Shown here in pieces: positions 56,187 through 64,000 of a stretch of DNA of 64,000 nt. The notes beneath the pieces were generated by a model, which saw only the letters and a list, made by a program, of their open reading frames with translations, made no database searches and was not told the DNA's origin. How positions within the stretch are numbered: position 1 is the first letter of the stretch; each line of letters opens with the position of its first letter. The translations under genes and the position numbers were made by a program. This DNA is from Anisakis pegreffii (lineage: Eukaryota; Nematoda; Chromadorea; Rhabditida; Anisakidae). The DNA lies in NCBI GenBank assembly GCA_035041965.1, contig JAPYMA010000206.1, positions 186,001 through 250,000 on the forward strand, in the 5' to 3' direction.

Positions 56187-59155
56187 TTACCTAGCACCAG
56201 CTCGAACGGCACAATTGCACAAGGTTTGAGCCACTTGCGTGGTCAACAGTCCACTTCTGACTGCACAGTTCTTGATTGTTTTTGCAATGACTGTTTCTTG
56301 TGGTAAAGCAAGGCCACAGCTGAAAATTATTACCATATAAATACTCATCCGAACGAATTATTCATTTTTCGTTGTATCCACAAAACTCTACACTTCTGTC
56401 TCAGGTCATCGGTCATTTTACAGAAATTTCTAACTCTCCATTCGCATAAAATTGGATGCGTTATTAGTTATCTGAACAAAAATATAATCTCATGTAACAA
56501 ATGTAATATTGTCATGAATTTTGGGCGCAGAATGTGTTGAAATGAGTGTGGCAGAAGGGATGGCGGAAAGGAATGAATGCTCGCATGAACTCGTACTCGT
56601 TCGCTTTCTGGCATTCGGTTGATCGTCTCTCGATACACTTCTGCACGCAGTTTGCATACTTACGTCCAATCGCAACATACTGAGCTACTTGACCGGAGAT
56701 TTCTGAAACACGTTGGGCATTATTTCAGCAAGTCAAACATTCCGCTGATTATCACTTCTAGACGTTCAAATAGAAATCTTCGCCAATAAAACGATTCTAC
56801 ACATATATCACCGAGAATCACTTGAGAGTCACAAGTGTGACAGAAAATGAGCTTTTAAATGATTATAATTCCGTACTGAAAAGTTCTGGTAGAACAGGTC
56901 GATCTACATTGCGTTTTGCTCTCAATTAATAAGAAAATTCGATGGCGGTATTAGTTTACTAATGATGACTGTAAAACGAACGGTTAACGGCGATCATCTG
57001 ATTGATTTCACCCATAATTGCGATTTCAATGCTTGATGCATAGAGCTTCTTGACTTTTCTGTTGGTTGGGCCCTGTGAGCATCTGAATTTATCAAGTTTT
57101 ATTCACGTTTGTGACTGTGACGTCAGCAATCTCATTGATGCTATATTACCATAATTTTACACGTTTACTTTGCCGTATCGTTTCGTCCTTGATATGAAAC
57201 ATTCATTCAGATCATGCTAACCGAAGCTATATTTACAGCGTTGTCAGCCGTACTAACAGAGTTCCAACTACCACCAAACTGTTAGCTAATTTCATGGAAA
57301 AACTGAGCTTTTCAGTTTAAGTTTCAAGTTCGAACCGAACTGAGGTTTGTATTTGTGTTTGATCTGATTCATAGCGAGCAGTTAAGTTATTTTTGCGCTG
57401 AATAATCAATGTGAATAATGAGATGTATGTGCTAAAGAGATAAATGAATCAGAGCGTACAGACCAGTGGTTCTCATAGGGGTGAAATTACCCATTTGGGT
57501 AATTTGGAGGTGTCAAGGGATAATAAAGAGGGTCGGGAAATGAGTATTTCGTGCTATATTATACGCCATTGTGATGGCGTTTTTTTAACTTGGGTATGTG
57601 AATGCGGTCAGTTGGTTTTCATTCTCTTCCTTGCTGTTACAATCACTCTCATAGCTTTTATCACCAAAAGTGTTTTCTTTTGCTAATTTCTCATTAATTT
57701 CACTCAATAATTAAAGTAAAATTCTCATTCTATCAAATACTCTATAATTGATCATTTGACTGTCGAACGTTGTTGAGAAATAATATTCGTATGCTGCATT
57801 GTTGATTTCGGCTGTCAACACTCGTCAACATGTCCATTAAATAGTATATGCTACAGAATAAGAAATTGATTCGAACTGTGAAGTGAAATGAGACGAAGTG
57901 AATGAGAAAAATTCATCAAGAAAACGATATTCGCATGTAATAGCTATGAGAGTGAATACAACACGTCTGAAAAGAATGAGAATCCATCTAAATCAGTTTG
58001 AAGTGAACGTGTTATAGACAATAGCTTTTCATGCAATCATAAACGGTTGCAATCTAGGACAGTGGTTCTCTTAAGGGGTGAAATTACCCGTTTTGGGTAT
58101 TTTGGGGGTGTCGAGGGGAGGAAGGGGGTAAGGCCGGCCTGCCAGATCATTAAAAAGGGTAATAAAGCACCCGAACGTAACAACCACTGGTATAGACTGA
58201 AAGCAAGGTGGTACTGAAACGTCGAGACCATGTCGGCTCATATCAAAAAATTTCGATAGAACAGCGCATGCGATACGATTGTGTGAATAACAAAAGGTAT
58301 ACAGAAAGAAAACTAACGCATCCTTGAAAGTGTCAATTGAGCATTGCATTGACTGCACGATTTGTGGACGATACTGCATAATGCAGGTACGCATCGTGTT
58401 AAAGTCGATGTGTGAATTTCGCAGGAACTCTTTGGCCTGAAGTGAATTCAGATTGAATTTACGACTGAACGAATACACCATTTGTCCGAAATGTTTATAT
58501 TATGATGCATTCATTTTGCTTTCATTTTCCGTTTCTCTACAACGGCCCTTAATTATTAATTTCGCAACCGCACCTAATTAGACATTTTATTCATATGAAT
58601 GTTAGTGTTGCTGAAAAGATGATACAAACTTCCAGATCTGATAAGCTCTGTCAAAAATAATGTCGATTAAAGCGGACTGTTCGTACCGAGAAGTGATAAT
58701 GATTTGATATCAAGATGAGATATAGCTATTTTACTTTCTTACTTACTTCCGAAGGAGTCTTTGTTTCAGAAATATCATCTATCGAAGCCGTTCGAAACGC
58801 GGAAGCAAATGAAATGAATAAAATTTGAGATTGAAAATCCAAAACAATGTATGATTAGCGAAGATGAATGCAGGTAGAGAAGGGAGAAAGATGGCTTTAA
58901 GAATTTCATTCGTCTGCTTTGTTTCGTTGTTTTTTGACACATTTTATCATCATCATCATCATTTCTCGATCAACCAGTGCTCATTAATGACTAGGATAAA
59001 ATGTGACATACCCCGCATTTATCGGCACATGGCTCAACACTCTGGATTGCCTTGTCTTTGCACGGTCTCACTTCTGAACACTGACACTGCCGTTTGAATT
59101 CTTGCGCATTGCACACGAAAGCAGTTAAAGCGAATGTGAAGAGGATTCGAATCAT
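56187..59155 (-). CDS. Secreted cysteine-rich protein, family not recognised
   Basis: Five minus-strand exons keep one frame (about 184 residues): 59155-59012, 58436-58318, 57058-57012, 56702-56591, 56319-56187 (TAA). Residues 1-17 form a clear signal peptide (MIRILFTFALTAFVCNA). The mature part has 14 cysteines: QCQCSEVRPC and EPCADKCG in exon 1, MRTCIMQY and SMQCSID in exon 2, ANCVQKCIERRSTECQKA in exon 4, and DCGLALP, KNCAVRSG and TLCNCAVRAG in exon 5. Exon 3 is short (47 bases) but fits both phases. The even cysteine number and leader suggest a disulfide-rich extracellular protein; a chondroitin-proteoglycan-like nematode family is one guess, not demonstrated. The AG one base before the ATG fits trans-splicing. 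Intron 2 holds two hAT-like elements. If the GTAAGT overlapping the last codons is a donor, a further exon would follow and the C-terminus would change. Confidence 0.7.
57464..57600 (+). mobile_element. hAT-like non-autonomous element, partial copy in an intron
   Basis: The left end CAGTGGTTCTCATAGGGGTG matches the left end of the element at 58060 (CAGTGGTTCTCTTAAGGGGTG) and continues through GAAATTACCC and GGAGGTGTCAAGGG. The segment GGGTCGGGAAATGAGT at 57531 matches the inverse of 2187-2203. A right terminus is not visible, so the end is approximate. The copy sits in intron 2 of the cysteine-rich gene. Confidence 0.65.
58060..58189 (+). mobile_element. hAT-like MITE of 130 bases with both termini
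   Basis: The element starts CAGTGGTT and ends AACCACTG, an exact 8-base inverted repeat of the kind found on hAT transposons. The interior is G-rich (TTTGGGGGTGTCGAGGGG, then GGAAGGGGGTAAGG). The flanking eight bases (ATCTAGGA, GTATAGAC) share only a few positions, so a target-site duplication is not proven. It is the shortest but most complete of three related copies in the window, and lies in the same intron as the copy at 57464. Confidence 0.75.
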
Positions 59156-59156
59156 G

Positions 59157-62100
59157 CTGAAATTCGATTGCTGATATCATTGCTTTCGATTGTTTTCCAT
59201 TGAGTCAAATATTTATAAGACACCCAGGAATGCTTATTTCATGCTTTTAAAGTGGCACAAATGTTGTCGATTCCTGTTCACGAACCAAGACACTTCAATA
59301 ACACAAATTTCGCTGACGATCCTATGAGCGAAGTTCATAAAAGGATCAATGAGACGGAACATCACAGAAGACATGTAAGAAAAAGTGTAAAAATAATGAA
59401 TAATGAGATGGGGTGACATTGATCCTGAAAAGGGTTATTTTTGATGATGTCGATTGTTAAAAGCTCAAGATATTACTGGAGATATTGACTGTGAGCTTCT
59501 AGAAGAAACATCTCGCAGCAAAGACTGATTCAGCGTCTTGTTTTCAGGACTGCCTCTTGAATAATAAAGTGAGCAGAATCAAATCAATTCCAAAATTAAA
59601 TTTGCATGCAAGAATTCAACAATCATCGATGTTGAATGAGAGTGTTATATAAATTCGTAGAGTGCATTCACAGAAAAGTTATTGTTTGCCTCCTATTATG
59701 TGAGCATTTAAGAGAACAATAGCCCATCATTGCTTATAAGAGAAGGAACAAAATACGTTCGGAAATAGTTTTTAATTTGTGATTAGCATTTATATGGAGA
59801 GGTATGAAACAAGATGGAATTGAATTGAGTGGAACGATGAAATGACTGCAAGCAAGTTAGGTGTTGACACTGGCGACACTGATTTATTGGGAAGATGGTG
59901 GTGGGTATTTATAGGTGAGCGAAGTGATGGCGTGATGCAAAAATTGTTGTGCGGTTGGAGACCATGACATTTGGTGACGAAATGTAATCCTAAACAACCT
60001 TAGTGTAGGTAATTTCTTCATTTTGAATGCTTTGATACCACAAGATTGTTTTTTTCATCGTTTCTGAACTCGAATTAAATTGAATTAAATCTTATTTTCA
60101 CATTTTTTGCATTCATTTCTGTTATTGTGAAATTTAAACGAGTTTTATCGCGAATTCTGTTGTCACAGCTCCGTCAAGTTTTTCGATTGGAAATTATTTA
60201 CGATTGAACGATCATCTGGTTATTTGGTATTTCTCAGATTACCACATTAAAAGTTGACATTTATTTTTTCAGAAAAGGAAATATTCAAGCGGAAAAATTT
60301 GATGGGTTTATCGTCTTGTTGTTTATCAGAACTTTTTAGCAATTCCCTGAAATGGAACCGAATTGTACTTTTTGAAGTCGAAGCAACAGATTGTCAACAA
60401 ATCATTCAAATTTGACGAGGCTAATTCAACTTGACAATGGAATCTCAAGAGAGCGGTTTTGCAGCTTTCCAATTGCAACTCTTTAAAGAATTAAAAACTG
60501 AGCTCATTGCCAATGATTCCCACAAAAGTGCTCATCCCAGTTCGATATTTGATCCTAATGCTTATTTCCTGGCTAATGATCGAGCAATAAATCAATGAAT
60601 ATCATTTGACTGATCGCAAATGCATGTGGTTCAGAACTGTGCACGGCTACCTCACCGACAGATATGTTCTCACAGGGTTTTGAGCAGATAGCACGTTTCA
60701 ATGCAACAACATCCTATCCGATACTGTTCCACGCTAGTCATTCAATTGCTTGCAAAAGTTAAGGCCTAGTAATCAAGCTTGATTCGTGGATAGTTGAACA
60801 CATGCATAATTATTAAACACGGTTACGAATCACTTTCAAAGTCAGATGTTGTTGAAACTGAACATGCTAAAATTAAACCATAACAGTCATGAACTCAAAA
60901 CATGAAATATAAAAAACCACGAGGATTTCCGCAGTGACAACATTCTTCACTGGTATCTGATTGATTTACGCACATTGAAACTAGAGTGGAACGTTTTTAT
61001 TCTCATAAACAATTTAGCGATCCCCCACAAACAGTAGCTGATTTGTCAATTCATGATTCATAAAGATATGATTTCTCAACAAACGAACGTCACTCCTGCA
61101 AAGTTAATAGATTGTTTCAACTGTGAAGTATGATCTTCGACTCCGGGAGCAAGTAGGAGTCAGAGAAAAGGAATACGAATACCATTATCATCAGTACATT
61201 TTCGAAAAATTGTGCATTGCGTTCAGCCGATCAGAAAAAAATGATTCAGAATTCGGGATAGTGACGTTAATGTTGTCATAAATACTTGAGCATTGAATAA
61301 TTGCGTTATTTTAGCATTGAATAACTGTCATTAATATTTTAGCATTGAATAATTGCTGCATATTATTGCCTGATAACAATTCGAGCACAAACAAAACGAC
61401 AAAAACCGGTTGCGATTCATTTCATTGTTAAAAACTGCTTGCCCCAGGAATTTGTTTTCATTTTTGTTCACTTTGATCATTTCATGATTCGTTTTAAAAG
61501 TGAGAAGATGGTATTTGAGATGGTAGCGGACGGAATTTTGAAGTGGTCACTAATCGTCAACAAGATGTTATTGTTTTGAGAACACTGTCATCATTGTAAT
61601 AAAAAACCGCAAATTTGATACAAAGTCGAAGTGAAGGAAATGTGATTCGTTGTTGTTGATATTCATCTCTGTTACAACAGTCGACATGATGCAGTTTAAG
61701 TGAATTAATTCAAGTGAATTAATTCAACGCCGACGATATGATTTGACAGTATATCAATTCTGAACTTCTGTTATCCAATCATCAATTGGAAACATTTCGT
61801 ATTTCGACCGTACCACATCAGCATATGCTCACTGCTCGAAAAATTGTGCTCAAAAAATATGCTCTTTCACTGATGACTAAATGCTGAACATTTCAATGCA
61901 CTTTATGCGCATTGTAACATCAAGTCATCACTGCACAATTAATCATGATAACAATAATAATAATAAAAATGATAATTTTCATTTATATTGTGACATGCAA
62001 CGAGCGATTAATATGACATAAAACAATGAAATCAAAATAGCATTTACATACAGTGCAAATTGTCGTATTATGTTTGATTCAGTATCAACGAATTATTTCG

Positions 62101-63080
62101 GCTTCGGCATTGTTCAATTGATTGCAGATTCATCGTTTGCACTCAGAAAGATAGATTTTTGATACTCGTTTTGATACTCGATAAATTTTTGATAATACTC
62201 GTTTTCGACATTTGAGCTCGTCGTTATTGGGTAGTGCCATCCATCATTTCTGCAGTTTCTATCAACGCTAGAACTTCGATAATGAATTTTTTGATCAACT
62301 ATTAAATACTTGATTCGTGAAAATGATCATGATAGTAAGGAATCCTGAAAGAAATTCACATACAAAAAACTCGATTCGAGTATCTTTCTGTTTGTAAATT
62401 TCGGTCTCATCTGATAGTTACCGAGAAATATAGAGCCAAAGCACATCAAATGAGGTATGTAATAATATTGCACGAGCTATAATAGGGATTTGACATACAC
62501 ATCTCAGCTCTATTATGCGATCAGTCAGTCAGTGCATTGACAAAATGCAGCCAATAAGCGATTCATTGAATGTCGATGTTACTCTCCAATATTTGCAATG
62601 AATTATGCTAATTGACATTCGAAATCTTAGCTGATATATTTGTGCACCACTGTCAACATTTCAGAAAACGATATCGCTCACTTCGAAAGTGATGCGCTTT
62701 GAGATCGTGTCTGTCGTAAGTTGAGTGCTTCGGTTTCAAGGCAATTTCAGTTGAGAATAATTTAAGCTTGATTTCATTGTGATACTGAGAGTTTTCAGTT
62801 CATTGCATTCAGAATTTGTGAGGAATATGTTTTTAAAAACATCAGAAGTAACTCATGAGCTTGAGTTCATTGTTAGATAAAAATCAACACTTTGGATTTT
62901 AAGGAGACGTTATTGCACGCAACTTCAATGAATTACTCATCAAAATTGTATAATCTCTAACGGTGAGTAATGATAACAATTGTTGTTCGTTCGGGATCAG
63001 CTGAGATCACTCGTTCTTGCAATCGCGTTATGTCGCTGATTGTCAAAATTGAAGCGAATACATGCATCCAGGCATCAGCT
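59157..63080. other. Intergenic region, nothing supported
   Basis: About 3.9 kb of AT-rich DNA upstream of two divergent genes. No exon chain, RNA gene or clear element was found. Small tandem repeats occur: TAGCATTGAATAA-TG three times at 61288-61355, and 'TTTTGATA-ACTCG' words at 62155-62205. Confidence 0.5.
61288..61355. repeat. Three short near-tandem repeats
   Basis: The 15-base word AGCATTGAATAATTG (one copy with CTG) occurs three times at intervals of 24-28 bases. It is probably replication slippage. Confidence 0.7.
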
Positions 63081-63908
63081 ATGAAAACGCAGAAATTGGA
63101 ACCATTCAACGAGGTGCTCCAGCGTCAAGTACCTCGCGAACTCGGCAAGCCAATTCCAATGAAAGCTTACAACATTGCGCATCCGAAGAACTGTGGTGAT
63201 CCGTGGATTGGAGCGTATTCAAAGCATGGCTTCTGGTACAAATTCGTTGCTGGTAATTTGAACGACTATGAAAAGGTAATTCGATCAATCCACTGGCAGC
63301 AATTCATATTCCCAAATTTCGTCCAATACTGATAGTTGATAGTGTGTGAGGGTGTAGCAAGTTTGAAGAAGAATGTGTATCATTAGCGAACGAAATAATG
63401 ATCACCATCATAATACGTGTCATAAACTGGTATTGGGTGGTGCTATTTTTAACAATACTATCAAAATAATGCTCCTATCCCTTCAAAGTTCTCGCTTTAT
63501 GCTAAAGCTGAAATGAAGAAACAATCAAAGCAATTAGGGAAAATCAACAAATTTGATATGTTATGAAGAACATTTTATGCAATAATTACCACAGTATTTT
63601 GGTATTTATAGCTGCATATAATTCATAGATGAACGGTGGTTGCAAATCCTTGTCGAAACGACAAACGTTCACATCTATGATGATAAATTTGAACAACCGA
63701 AAATTATCTTTTCAATAAACAAATGCTGATAATAACGCATTGCTGTCAGATCGTGGCTATTTCGTTCGAAGCAGATGGCTACTGCATGAATTATGAATCG
63801 TTTGAGAGTTGGAAGAGTGCATTTGGAGAGGATTCGTTCACGTTTATTGTGGCAAAGAATTTAAGTGAGTTGCAGACTGATTTGAATTTGAACAACAGCT
63901 TTCGATGA
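63081..63908 (+). CDS. Unrecognised two-exon protein
   Basis: Exons 63081-63275 and 63750-63908 (TGA) join in phase 0 through GTAATT and GTCAG, giving about 117 residues from the ATG at 63081. Upstream the frame stays open to 62970, so an earlier start or a preceding exon is possible; an AG at 63070-63071, nine bases before the ATG, could be a trans- or cis-acceptor. Visible segments are FNEVLQRQVPRELGKPIP, NCGDPWIGAYSKHGFWYKF, and in exon 2 IVAISFEADGYCMNYESF and WKSAFGEDSFTFIVAKN. No signal peptide or membrane segment is evident in this model, and I do not recognise the family. A GTGAGT inside exon 2, after KNL, could be a further donor, in which case the gene would continue past this window. 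Confidence 0.5.
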
Positions 63909-64000
63909 AATTTATCGCAAAAATTGCTCATATTGAAGAAATGCTTTTTTAAGATCAAATTCATCTTTTGATGTCATCAGAAGCGTTCGTTTCAATGATT
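63909..64000. other. End of window, no feature seen
   Basis: AT-rich sequence following the TGA of the unrecognised gene. It is either 3' UTR or intron. Confidence 0.5.

Overview
The window is eukaryotic nuclear DNA, AT-rich, with many short exons, AG acceptors of the TTTCAG/TTGCAG type and introns mostly of 100-800 bases. A DUF19 (T20D4.11-like) secreted protein is a nematode marker. Each of the four genes whose start is visible also has a splice-acceptor-like AG 0-17 bases before its ATG, as expected for spliced-leader trans-splicing. I read it as a nematode scaffold; the species cannot be named from sequence alone.

Layout. 335-945 (+): the 3' part of a ubiquitin-ribosomal protein L40 fusion gene, whose 5' exons lie before the window. 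946-13950: a gene-poor 13 kb stretch with dispersed repeats. 13968-30041 (+): a complete TMEM131-family gene, reconstructed as 35 exons in one open frame (about 2,122 residues). 30042-33626: non-coding. 33627-47015 (-): a complete filamin gene, reconstructed as 29 exons in one open frame (about 1,807 residues), with a two-CH actin-binding domain and about 15 Ig-like repeats. It converges on TMEM131. 47016-52691: non-coding, with a well-preserved 160-base MITE. 52692-54409 (+): a six-exon secreted DUF19 protein. 54826-55002: a long TA microsatellite. 56187-59155 (-): a five-exon secreted cysteine-rich protein that I do not recognise. 59156-63080: no gene seen. 63081-63908 (+): two exons of an unrecognised protein.

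The genes do not form an operon or a dedicated system. TMEM131 (procollagen assembly and secretion) and filamin (actin cross-linking) are general cell-biology genes, and the two cysteine-rich proteins are probably secreted. I found no cassette of cooperating genes that would be a new biological system. The most useful leads are an unusual 5' splice-site preference (T at intron position +3 in about 40% of introns), three copies of a hAT-like non-autonomous element, a MITE with a perfect target-site duplication, and the two orphan genes. All exon models were made by eye from splice motifs, phase and family similarity, without transcript data.
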